Assembly: GCA_004764695.1 (NCBI GenBank)
Contig: SMSO01000025.1
Location: 543,102-607,101 of the forward strand
Length of the DNA: 64,000 nt
From: Schizochytrium sp. TIO01
Taxonomy: Eukaryota; Sar; Bigyra; Thraustochytrida; Thraustochytriidae
Direction: 5' to 3'
Shown here: positions 1-10,265 of the stretch, in pieces
How positions within the stretch are numbered: position 1 is the first letter of the stretch
How the letters are laid out: every line of letters begins with the position of its first letter
Program-made: the position numbers and the translations under genes
Notes under the pieces: generated by a model
The model's database searches: none
Seen by the model: only the letters and a program-made list of their open reading frames with translations
What the model was told of the DNA's origin: nothing

Positions 1-120
1 AACAAACAAACAAACCAAGGCAGACAGGATAACCAGACACGCCACAAATTAGTCCTAGCCATTCGCCTAAGCGGCCCTACCGCCGGCCAGCTAGCTTCGC
101 AGACCTGCTATTATGGCCAA

Positions 121-138
121 GAGAGAGAGAGAGAGAGA
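121..138. repeat. (GA)n dinucleotide microsatellite
   Basis: An uninterrupted run of GA steps, one of the first of many simple repeats in the opening 5 kb. Confidence 0.9.
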
Positions 139-240
139 AAGCCGAGAGATAGATATCCTGCGTATCAATACACATATACATACCCCATATAACCTGTGTT
201 TGGATGGGATCTGAAGATATGAGGCGATCCATTGATATCA

Positions 241-268
241 TCAATCAATCAATCAATCAATCAATCAA
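241..268. repeat. (TCAA)n tetranucleotide microsatellite
   Basis: Seven perfect copies of TCAA, running into CA-rich sequence. Confidence 0.95.
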
Positions 269-1565
269 CACACACATCACATCACATGTTCTCTATGTTC
301 TGCATATACGCATAATACGGCAAAGACGATGGGTTCTATTCAAAGCAGGACCAAATCGAAAAGGCGAGGATTCGCCACGACCATAACGCGAACCCGTTCT
401 GCTCCAGAACGCTGAGCGGGCGGCCCATGTTCTCCGTCGTGCAGCCGCGCCGCGCTCGCGCCGCGGCCTGCACGGGCGTTGACTGGCTGAGTGAGGCCCG
501 CCCCAATGCCGCTCCGCCCGGCGCTCCCTCGCCTCGTTCGGGCTGAGTGAGATCGTCGCATGATGAGGATGCTTCATCCATCAGAACCCATCTTCGTATG
601 AATTGCAAATCCATGCATATCATATATACTCTGCAGAGGATATACATATACATACACTGCGTGTGTATGTATTTTTGAATGTATTTTGAATGTATGAATG
701 TATGTATGTAAATGTACAAATGGCCAAGGCCACCTTCCTCGGTTCTCTGCGTTCTCGAAGATGCCTCTCGCCTCGCCTCGCCTCCATGACCCAGCCGGCA
801 GCAGCTGGCTGCTCGCAGGAGGGAGGGAGCCACGAGGTCGGCAGCGAATCGATCGACCGATCGATTGAACGATTTCAAATCGCGCGACGAATCACTCGAG
901 ATCCTTCAAATCTCTCTCCTTCTCCATCGATATATCGATAGATCGATAGACAGTTAGTTACTTATATACATAGGGAGAAGAGAGAGAGATCCCTATAAAG
1001 AGCGAATGGCATTATTGCAGGAAGAAGGAGAAGAAGAAGACCACGTCAACTGGGAAGCGCCGCCAGCCAATACACATACATACATATACATCCACGAGTT
1101 CATGCCCACGCGAGAGAACGAGGCCACAGCGCCAGGCATACAGCAGGCAGGCAGGCTGTCCGCAGCGGACCAATGCGATGCTTCGAGGGACGGACGGGCG
1201 GATGGATAGATTGTTTGAACAAGTTCACAGCCTTCTGAGAAGGCCTCCTCGGGCACCAGGAACTCTCTTCTCTCTCTCTCTTCTTTCTTTTCATTCTCCC
1301 TTCCTTCTTCTTTTTCCCCTTTTTTTATTCCTTTTTTTAAAATCCAGGCGTGATTTCCCAATTCTCCTCTCAACTCGATCGACGGCAGAAAACGAGAGAA
1401 AGAAGAAAGAAAGAGCGCACACAAAGCGAAAGGCGCCAACGAAATTAAAAAAAACAAACAGGGAAACAGAGGATCCTATCGAACAGAAAAAGAAAAGGGA
1501 ACAGGAGACAAAAGCTCCAAAGAGGCCAAAGAGAACAAAGAGGACAAAAGCGCTCAGTGCATATA

Positions 1566-1612
1566 TACATACATACATACACATACATACACATACATAC
1601 ATACATACATAC
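1566..1612. repeat. (ACAT)n microsatellite
   Basis: Tandem ACAT/CATA units with two small phase breaks. The plus-strand open frame across it (His-Thr-Tyr-Ile repeats) is a product of the array, not a gene. Confidence 0.9.
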
Positions 1613-2201
1613 GTAGAGCCCATCAAAAGCCGCAGGAACCGGTGCACGGCCAGCGCCTCGAAGCAGGAAGCATGCGCTGCACAGCGACATCAAGCGCGGC
1701 TCCTCCTCTCTCTCCCGCTCCACGCGCTCGCCAGCCAGCCAGCCACGTCCACTCCCGCCTCAATTCATTCATACGCGCCGCCGCTCCCGGGCATCGATCG
1801 CGAGACCGCCAAAGGGAGGGAGCGAGAGCGAGAGCGAGTGAGGCAGGCCTCCACGTGGCTTCTCCACCGGCGCCGGCAGAGGGCGCACACTCCCCTCCTG
1901 CCCCAGCACACCGCGCGCTGACCGCGGCTTCTACAGGCTCCAGGGGGGGCACGGCGTGCGTTTGGGCTCACTCGCCTCGCATCTGTCCTCGCGGCCTTTA
2001 ATTATGTACGTATGTATGTATGGCTGGTTTTGATGGTTGATGTTTGTTTTTCTTTGTTTTTGTTTTTGTTTTTGCGCCTTCTTTTAGTTTAAACTAAAAC
2101 CTGTTGTGAGTCCAATGTAGAGTTGCTCTGTCGCTCTCTGACTCTCTCCTTCTTCAATGGAAACTGAGAAAAAGCTGCTCTCCCGGAGCCTTCCCTTTTA
2201 A

Positions 2202-2233
2202 ACAGACAGGCAGACAGACAGACAGACAGACAA
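2202..2233. repeat. (CAGA)n microsatellite
   Basis: Tandem CAGA units with one interruption near the left end. Confidence 0.9.
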
Positions 2234-2404
2234 ACTACTGCTACAGCGACAGAGACAGCTACGCAAGAGGGGCGATCGGGACACACCAACAAACAAACAA
2301 CGAAGAAGAGCAACACCAGCAGCAACGAAGGCGAGAGGAGAGAACAACAAACCTAGAACGGCGGCTCTCAAACTGCAGGCGCGCTCAGTGAGCCAGCCAT
2401 GCAT

Positions 2405-2446
2405 ATATGTATGTATGTATGTATGTATGTTTGTATGTATGTTTGT
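2405..2446. repeat. (ATGT)n microsatellite
   Basis: Tandem ATGT units with two TTGT variants towards the right end. Confidence 0.9.
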
Positions 2447-2552
2447 ATCTACATGTGTACTAACTGCAGCGTTAGGTTAGTTAGCTATCCGTGGCTAGCT
2501 ATATCGTAGATAGCTACAGCCATAGCTGAGATAGAGAGAGCGCCATCCCAGC

Positions 2553-2580
2553 AACTAACTAACTAACTAACTAACTAACT
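2553..2580. repeat. (AACT)n microsatellite
   Basis: Seven perfect AACT copies, close to several GCTA/TAGC-rich palindromic motifs at 2490-2530. Confidence 0.95.
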
Positions 2581-2888
2581 GCCTTCGTCAGTATCCGCAG
2601 ACTTGGGAGCGGGCAAGGAAGGGCCAGCGAAGTGGCGAACTAGCCTAGAGACCTGCCTGCCTGGCAGACCGCCTGGTGGACGGGCCCTGCTTGCCACTGC
2701 ACGCCTGACGACGAGCTTCCGCGGACAAAGCTGATGCTGCGTTTGCACGCTGAGCAGGGTAGAGAGAGAGACCACCTCGAGCTGGCGCTCCCGCTCAACA
2801 TATTGCTATCCCTCATCTATTATCAGTACCTTCGGGTGAATCGATCGCTCAGTGGTTCCATCGAGGACAAAGGGGAATAATATGAAGG

Positions 2889-2917
2889 AAAAGAAAGAAA
2901 GAAAGAAAGAAAGAAAG
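2889..2917. repeat. (AAAG)n microsatellite
   Basis: Seven copies of AAAG in a purine-only stretch. Confidence 0.95.
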
Positions 2918-3820
2918 TAAAAAAGGAAGAAATCAAGAAATCAACACACACTCACACAGAGACCCACTCATACACATCATCACAGTACCCCGGGCCTAGG
3001 CTCCCTTAGCTGGCCAGCTAGGAGCCCCGTCTAACGGCGCTCGGATTGCGCCCCTCAATCACTCACTCTCTCACTCAGAGACTTTTTTACGTACCTTTTT
3101 TAAAAATTATTATTGCTACTGGTCTCCCTCCCGGCTAACGACGGCGGGGAATACGGGGAATAAGCTGATTAGGCGCTGTTGGCGCGAAAGCAGAGGCGGC
3201 AAAGCGGAGGGACCGCGGAGTTTCGGGTCTGCAGCCTCTGGCGTCGGTTTTTTCTGCGCCTCTGTGGCAGGGCAGTGAGGGCGCCCCTCTGTGCTTCACT
3301 GGGACCTTTCTCCTCACACTTCGCGCCAGTGTGCCGCAGACAGCTCTGACCCCCTCTATGCTTCGGTACATTGTAAAACGGCCATCCAGATCTCCTCTCG
3401 GGTTAACTTCTACCACTGGTAAGCCTCCGCGAACGAGGCATCATTCAGAGGGGGCCAAAGCGGGTGGCAGTTGCTCTTCGGGGAAAAAAACAACATAAAC
3501 AGGCTAGAGAGGTCTTACCAACGTTGAGGTTTCGGTAGAATACAATGCAGGCCTTTGTCAGTGGGGAGATCTGCCGACTCGCGAAGGAACCGCCGCTGGG
3601 CGACAGACCATGAGGTCAACTACCGTAAACGCTAGGGGTTCACTTAACTGCGCTGTGGACCTTTCCTTACCCGTAGCAATGCTAGCTAGTACCCGCTATT
3701 GTTGTCGTTAGGTACTACTGACCATTGAATGGAAAGAAAGAAAAAGTAAGCGAATTCTTTCTCGTTTTCTGTTTCCAAATTTGAAATTTAATTTGATTTT
3801 TCATTTGATTTTTTCTTTTC

Positions 3821-3870
3821 TTTTCTATTCTTTTCTATTCTTTTCTATTCTTTTCTATTCTTTTCTATTC
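3821..3870. repeat. Five perfect copies of a 10-bp unit, TTTTCTATTC
   Basis: The decamer TTTTCTATTC is repeated five times without a mismatch in a pyrimidine-rich tract. Its longer unit sets it apart from the tetranucleotide arrays around it. Confidence 0.97.
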
Positions 3871-4953
3871 TGGGAGGTAAGGTACATAGGCTTTCTCGAT
3901 CCTTCTTCTTTCTTTCTCTTCGGATCGCCGGCTCAAAACCAAATAATGCCCGTTAGAGGCGAAGATTGTCCTCTCATCACAGCAGAAAGGCCAAAGGTCG
4001 CGAGTCATGAACGTGCGAAACCATCGAACAATCGAACCATCAAACCATCAGACAGCCTGTTTACTTATTTATTTGTTCATTTCTATACTTGTTTATTTAT
4101 TTATTTCCTTTCAAGTTCACCTCATCTACCCAAACAAATTAAAAATACTCGTCTTTTTCCCGTTACTGCAGCGGCGACACTTGGCGCCTCTACGAGATAC
4201 GCCTAGCAGGTGGTACTCCGTAGAGCTGTCTCTACCCAGAAAAGTAAGTTCTTTTTGGTAACAGCTATGACTAAGGCGTCCCTATTGTAAAGGCTAGCAC
4301 TCGCTGCATGAATAAAAATAAGCAAGAAAGAAAGAAAGAAACAAACAAAGAAACAAACAAAAAAGAAATCACGGTAACTAGCACTTATCTGGATTGCCCA
4401 ACTACCAGTAGATCGTGTGAACAGAAGCAAAAGCAAAAGCGGCAGCATCGTTAGAAATATCAGGATAGATTCGCAGACGAAGCGAAGAAAGACCTCATCG
4501 GTGCCGCAAAGCCCACACGAAGCAAGCAGAAATCACTTCTGGAGAGGTTTGAGGGGCGAAAGCATGGTCTCGCGAAGCAAGAAAGGCATGCTCCGAACGA
4601 AACGAAATCGATCAACGAATCCTGCTTTTAACCTTTTGCTTGCTTTCTTTTTTAATTAAGAATATAAAACATAATGTAGTATAACCCGTTTGATGAGCTC
4701 GAATAAAACATAAAGTGAACACTTTTTGTTTTTCTTTCTTTTAAAGACAGCGAAAGAACGGATAATCTCAATCCCATTTTACTAACGTGTTCTCACACCA
4801 ATGATAACGGTAGAAGGCGGCGAGTGAAAGGTGAACAGAGGGAGAACGGAGAAAACAAGAAACAATTAAAAAATAAACAGAGAATTGTGAAATACTACAC
4901 TATCCCAGTCCTTTTCCGCTTTCTCTACATTGGCTGTTTAGACTACTTTATGA

Positions 4954-4987
4954 GTGAATGAATGAATGAATGAATGAATGAATGAAC
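4954..4987. repeat. (GAAT)n microsatellite
   Basis: Eight tandem GAAT/TGAA units. Confidence 0.95.
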
Positions 4988-6166
4988 AAAACGAGAGAGT
5001 TCAAGAAAAACTGGTTCCACGGTCGATCTACGACCGGCATATATGCGTCGTGGACACACCGCGATAGGCCTCCTGTTGCTGGTAAGTTGGGAAAGCGTGT
5101 GTGACGTGTCTGTCTCTCTGCCTTTTTCCTCGATTCTTTCTTTCTTTCTATCTGTGCCTCTTGATTATTCGTTACGCTTCGTCTTCGACATTCCTGCTGT
5201 GGCTAGCTAGCCGGGTACTATGTATGGCCTATGCAGCTTTCAAGAGAGATCCAATGTAAACCTGCCTGTACGTATTCTTCTTAACTGCTGAGAAGTGAGC
5301 GATCGATCACTTATCTAAAACTGCCGAGAGGGGGGCTTTTTCTTTTTTCTCTTTTCTTTTTTCATTCTCCTGCTCTTAAACATCTTTCGATGTTTGTTTA
5401 CTTGTTGTTAAACTTTATCTCCAGCGGTTTGAGAATGACCCTTTCTTCTTCTTCCTTTTCCACTTTTTTTCAAGCTAATTAATCAATTAACCATAATAAT
5501 AAACAATTTTTTGAAGGAAAAAACTCCCTCGTGATCGAGCTACGACTGACATAGTACTTAGCTAAGATCCACGGCCCTCTCTCAGCCAGTGGTATTCGGA
5601 GGAAATTCTGCTCCCTTCAATGTATTCGTTTCCACTCATCATCTCTGCCCACAATTCTCCTCTCGACCCCTCCGTTTCCTCGCCACTCAGACTGTGGCTT
5701 TCCTTCCCCTCTGATCTTCACTGACACACGTTTCCCCAACATCCTCCAGAGCCAGCCATTCAAGGTCCCATTTTGCAGGACCAATGACCGCCCCTCACTG
5801 ACCAGGCCAACGCTACTGGTCCCGCTCCGAGGGGGGTACAAAATACGTTATATCTTTCGGATTTACCAGGTAACCCCAGGAGAAACTGCATTAGAGTATT
5901 ACAAGAGGGGACCTCCGAAGCTAACAGAATAGCCGGGACGTGTAGTATGCACTACAAGGGATGTCACAGTGGGGACTAAAGGACAGAGGGCCCGTGCACT
6001 GCAGGGTCGATGTGGAGTCCTCTGTTTGGACATTTCACGAAGCGCTCGCTACGATTGCAGAGTTCCAAGGCTGGCTTTGAGATCTTTGCAGGTCCTCTTC
6101 GCGCGGCACATCGGCAACGGCGAAGGGTAAGAGCCGAGAGGTTGTGGACTTGACGTGCGGACCATC

Positions 6167-7587
6167 ATGACGGATGCGGATAAGGCCCCTGCACCGCCCG
6201 CGGTCCTTGTTTCGGACCGCAACGGCGTGCGCACTGTGACTTTCAACCGACCGGCGAAGCTTAATGGATGGAGCCCTGAGCTCATGCAAGCGCTCCACGA
6301 GAGCCTTGCGGAAGCCGCACAAGACGATGCCGTCAAGGCGTGCATTGTAACAGGTACGTGAGAGGGAGACAACAGTGCTCTTCGGCGGCACTGGAAAGTG
6401 GTCGCAGACACTCAGAAGGATAGCACGCGAGCGACGCAGTAGAATGGATCCCAGGCTGGAAGGAAGGAACCCAGCCAGGATCTAGTGACCTCGATTCCTA
6501 AAGGTTTTTGCTATAAAGAACCTAGTCAAGCCGTACTTCCTGTGACCTGGTGCGGCTGAAGTACTACTATAGGTAGTACTATTTCTCCTGCGATGATATC
6601 TTTTGCAATAAGGAGGTATCGAGGGAAGGATGCGTCACATGCGGAGCCACGTAAAATGGATACTATGGAATTCATCGATGTGGTGGATAATGTATGAGGC
6701 CTGATCATCGCGAGATGGAGACCTCTGTTGGTGTATTCGAGATTAATGAGATCAATGACCGTGACTCTATCTTTTTTTTTTAATTGATTGACAGATTGAC
6801 AGATTGACTGACCTTTGTCCATGTGACACTATCCTGATTCGCTGTGTCTATGCAATTGTTTCGATTCCTATGTCACCCTTCAATATTTCTACTATGTAAT
6901 CACTTGGTATGATGTGGATATTTTCATCTTTGTTTCCTAGGTTCTGGCCCTTACTACTGTGCCGGGGTTGACTTTGCAGGTAGCTTGAAACCAATGCGTC
7001 CTGCAATTCTGCTGGAGTCAATTCGTTCACAAAACAAGGCACTTTTCGACAATTTTCTGGACTTCCCCAAGCCCCTTTTTATTGCCGTAAACGGTCCGGC
7101 GATTGGAGCTGCCGTAACCTCAGCCTTCCTGTCTGACGGGATTATTGCTTCTGAAAAGGCAACTTTTCTTACTCCTTTTAAAGCGCTTGGCGTTGTTCCG
7201 GAAGGCTGCAGTTCATACACTTATCCCAAAGCATTTGGAGAGTCAGTAGCTCGTGAGCTCCTTGAGGGTCGTAAGATAACTGCGAAGGAAGCTTTGGAAC
7301 TCGGCTACTGCAAATACGTTGTTCCTACGAATCAGGTACTTGAAAAGGCTCAACAAGTTGCTGAAGAATGGGTTGCTCAGGGTCGTGGTCGTGTGATTAT
7401 TGAAGAGGGTCTTCTTGAAACCCTCAAGGAGGTCAATGCAAAGGAGTCTATTGCACTTGCCAACGCCCTCTTGGATTATCCCTTTTTAGATGCCATGGTC
7501 AACTTCAGCTACGAGAAGTCCAAATATGGGCCTTTAGTTGCGTTTTGGATTGCCCGTGCAACACGCCCTATCTGGAGCAAGCTCTAA
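6167..7587 (+). CDS. Peroxisomal delta3,delta2-enoyl-CoA isomerase (ECI2/crotonase family), two exons
   Basis: The CDS is exon 6167-6353 joined to exon 6941-7587, giving 277 residues. The splice joins VTG to SGPYYCAGVDF and restores the crotonase oxyanion-hole segment exactly, so the intron is well supported. Exon 2 carries an AVNGPAIGAA loop and then VPEGCSSYTYPKAFG, which matches ECI2-type isomerases; the Glu of PEG is the expected catalytic base. The protein ends in SKL, a canonical PTS1, so it is predicted to act in the peroxisome, moving 3-enoyl to 2-trans-enoyl double bonds during beta-oxidation of unsaturated fatty acids. The first ATG in frame is at 6167; a GTG 12 bases upstream is not used here. 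Length is normal for a single-domain ECI without the ACBP domain found in animal ECI2. An enoyl-CoA hydratase is less likely given the PEG context. Confidence 0.88.
6354..6940 (+). other. Spliceosomal intron, 587 bp, in the enoyl-CoA isomerase gene
   Basis: The donor is CAG|GTACGTGAG and the acceptor is TTTCCTAG|GTTCTGG, with a T-rich tract before the acceptor. It is phase 1: the G ending exon 1 joins GT to encode Gly. Protein continuity across the join supports it. It is the only intron in the window I can defend. Confidence 0.9.
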
Positions 7588-10265
7588 GCGTAGTCGGATG
7601 TGACGTGCCTCATGCATTTTCTGTAACTCTGTTATTGTTTTCTTACTGGGCAAACCCATCCCTTTTGCTACAAAAAGGTCTTCAAAAAGGTACTTCTTTC
7701 CCATTTGAGGACTTCGTCGATGGAGGCACACAAAATTTCTACAGACCACAAATCCTTTATCTTTTACTCATACACTTATTAATGAGGCAGTATGATTAAC
7801 TGAGTATCTATCACCTTCGCTGCATCTGAGATCTTAAGTGTAAAGACTAATTAATCTTTGTTTTAATTCACTTTTCAAGTTTTATCGCAATATCCGACCT
7901 TCATAAGGTGTCTTTGACCTGGATCATCGCGTACATTCAAGTTATTGATCTAAATCAAAGTTACCCATCCATCCATATTCTGTGTTATGCGCCGTCTCTC
8001 TTGATTTTCATGCAACGAAAAATTCTCGCGGATCTTCTCCTGTCAAAACATCAATCTTATATGTATCATCATAATATTGCGGGGTATCTCGGTTTCCGAT
8101 TTTATGTATACATATTCATACCGGTATTGGCCATGCTTTCGAAAGCTCAGGAGAAGCACATCGCTGATGTAAACCATGAAACCTCCCCAGTTTTCTTCAC
8201 ACATAAACATGCTAAACAGAATTGCTCTCCTTCTCTACATCAAGCCGTTCTTGCTTTCTGGAATACCAATTTCATTCAATAAAGTTCGGCATAACCAGTT
8301 TTGCAATTCGATAATTGGACGATGTGAAATCATATGGATTGAGGATCGGGGTTGACCTGATGTAAGATCGCTCAACAAGGAAAGGCTCCTGAGGATCTGA
8401 ACAACCCGAAGAGCATTCCAAGTTTAAATTAATACATTTCTTTTCATGCTAAAGCCTAATATCGCCATGGTCCCTTGGTAGCGACCTTCTTTCATTAAGT
8501 ATAATCATTGTCATTTTCGAGATGATGCTGATTGCAGAATCTCTCCCGACCACTTCATATGACCTTGCTGCCTCCAGTGTAGATTGGTCATTTCCTAAAC
8601 GTAAATTTTTACCCAGAGTATTCACGCATGCCACGAGTTTATGAAAATTTGTGTTGTAGCCGCCCCGAGACTCAATCACTATTTTGTAATGTTATCTCCG
8701 CCTAGGCCGACGATGTGTATTCATATTTAGGCCAAATATAATTTCCTGACATTTGCTGGTCCTATGAAAACATTAAAACTTACATAACCTCCGAGTGGTA
8801 GTAACTATTCCATGTAAATGATTCGTGATAGCCTTTTTAGGTTTTTGTTAAGTAGTAGAGATTGGGTTAGAAACTGGAGTGGACAAGGAACCACTAAGCT
8901 CCACACACTACAAGTAAAGCAAATTTAGATGCCTCCACCGTCGACATAGACATCGGCAGAGGGGTCAATTTCCATAGGCCTTTCTACTTGACATCCGAGA
9001 TTCATCGCAAGCTTGTGGCTCTGTACAAACTATCATGTTATTCTTTTGCCTAAATTTGAAACCTCATAAAGAGTTTACAAGATGGATCAAACTCAAGACA
9101 GCTCGGATGATGTGTCGCTCCACACGCGCTCATTCACAAAGCGTATGTTCTCCCCTATCATTTATGTAAACTTGTTATATGCCGAGAGGATATCACTTCA
9201 AAACCATGCAATTAATGTGGTACCATCCACGACAAGCTCAGAACATTCAAGGTTTTCAAATGCCCCCCAAAATGCAAACAAAAGCGTAACCGATCGTGAT
9301 ATCCACACCACCAGAGGCATCTTTTTGCGCTACTTATCCAAGGACATGAGTCAAGAATTATCTCTCAGTCGAAGCTTACTTTTTAGCCTGCGATTCGGAC
9401 TTAGCCCTACTTTATCACCGAATAAAACGAACAAACCTCGCAAATTCTAGAGGTTAAATTCGAAATGGTCCACTCTTACAATGCTGGTAGAACAATAATT
9501 AAGAATACTGAGTGGGTATGCATGAGACATTTACTATAGTTCTATTTTCATGCTATTTTGGTGAGCACCATACACTACACATCCCCTAACTGTCTAAATT
9601 CTTAACATTTAAGCTAGTTAACCCATAAAGATTATTTATATCCGTACAAGTTTGTATTATTTCCTGAAATTCAAAATCAGGTTTTCCTTTGTTTTTCCAT
9701 ATCACCTCCTAGTACTTCTCATATAGGGGCCTCTACTAACTATGGATAGATATGACTCATCTCTATATAGGAGTGCATATTATCTATACCTACATACGAA
9801 TATAGTATCGAAATAGAGAAAGAATTATTCGAAAAGAGAATAAAATGAGGATTAGAATAAAGACACAGTCAGTTGATATAGATAGTTAGGTTTGAACGTG
9901 AGTGAATTGATAGGTATTTTTTGAATTTTATTTTTTATTTTTTTTAATTGGGAAAACAGGGATAAGAAAGGGGAGAGCTTTTGGCGCAGTAGACGCGAGT
10001 TGGCGCTGTCGCGGGGTTCGCGCGGGGCTTGCGCGGCGCGGGCAGACTTGTGCGCTTGGGTTTAGGTCGCTGGGAGCCGTTCGAAGGCATAGATCGTGTT
10101 TCTTTGTAGGCGTGTGACGGGTCGGGCGAGCCGCAGCGACGGAAATCGCGGGGGCATCGGCAGTAGCATTGCGGAGGCGGCTAACGTCGCGTGGATTCCG
10201 GCGTAGATTTGCGTAGATAGAGTCGAATTCGCAAGGTTCGTAGGATAGAAGGCAAGTAGACTGAT
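7588..10265. other. AT-rich intergenic region with a GC-rich promoter end
   Basis: Frames here are short and mostly lack coding character; one possible small ORF is listed separately. From about 9960 to 10200 composition changes to GC-rich and CpG-rich (runs such as GCGCGGGGCTTGCGCGGCGC) just before the start of the histone methyltransferase gene, which suggests its promoter and 5' leader. A candidate polyadenylation hexamer AATAAA lies at about 8278-8283. Confidence 0.5.
9082..9450 (+). CDS. Possible small ORF, hypothetical (122 aa)
   Basis: An ATG-started frame of 122 residues in an otherwise AT-rich gap. The product is Ser/Thr/Asn-rich and basic, with no signal peptide, membrane segment or motif that I recognise. 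Nothing but its length argues that it is expressed, and chance ORFs of this size are expected in sequence of this composition. Treat as a candidate only. Confidence 0.15.
   Translation: MDQTQDSSDDVSLHTRSFTKRMFSPIIYVNLLYAERISLQNHAINVVPSTTSSEHSRFSNAPQNANKSVTDRDIHTTRGIFLRYLSKDMSQELSLSRSLLFSLRFGLSPTLSPNKTNKPRKF

Larger units (their letters stand above)
1..6166. other. Gene-free, microsatellite-rich interval
   Basis: I can support no gene here. Open frames are short, and many run through simple repeats such as CATA, GACA, ATGT, AACT, AAAG and GAAT. Composition is patchy: GC-rich stretches (about 380-560, 1640-1990 and 2600-2790) alternate with AT-rich ones. The density of different tetranucleotide arrays is far above that of the gene-bearing parts of the window. 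The interval could be subtelomeric, an expanded intergenic region, or the home of noncoding transcripts; the sequence alone does not decide. Confidence 0.6.

Noticed and set aside
1178-1921. Plus-strand ORF of 247 codons
   Set aside because: Runs through AAAG, ACAT and GAGA repeats; the peptide is repeat-derived with no conserved feature.
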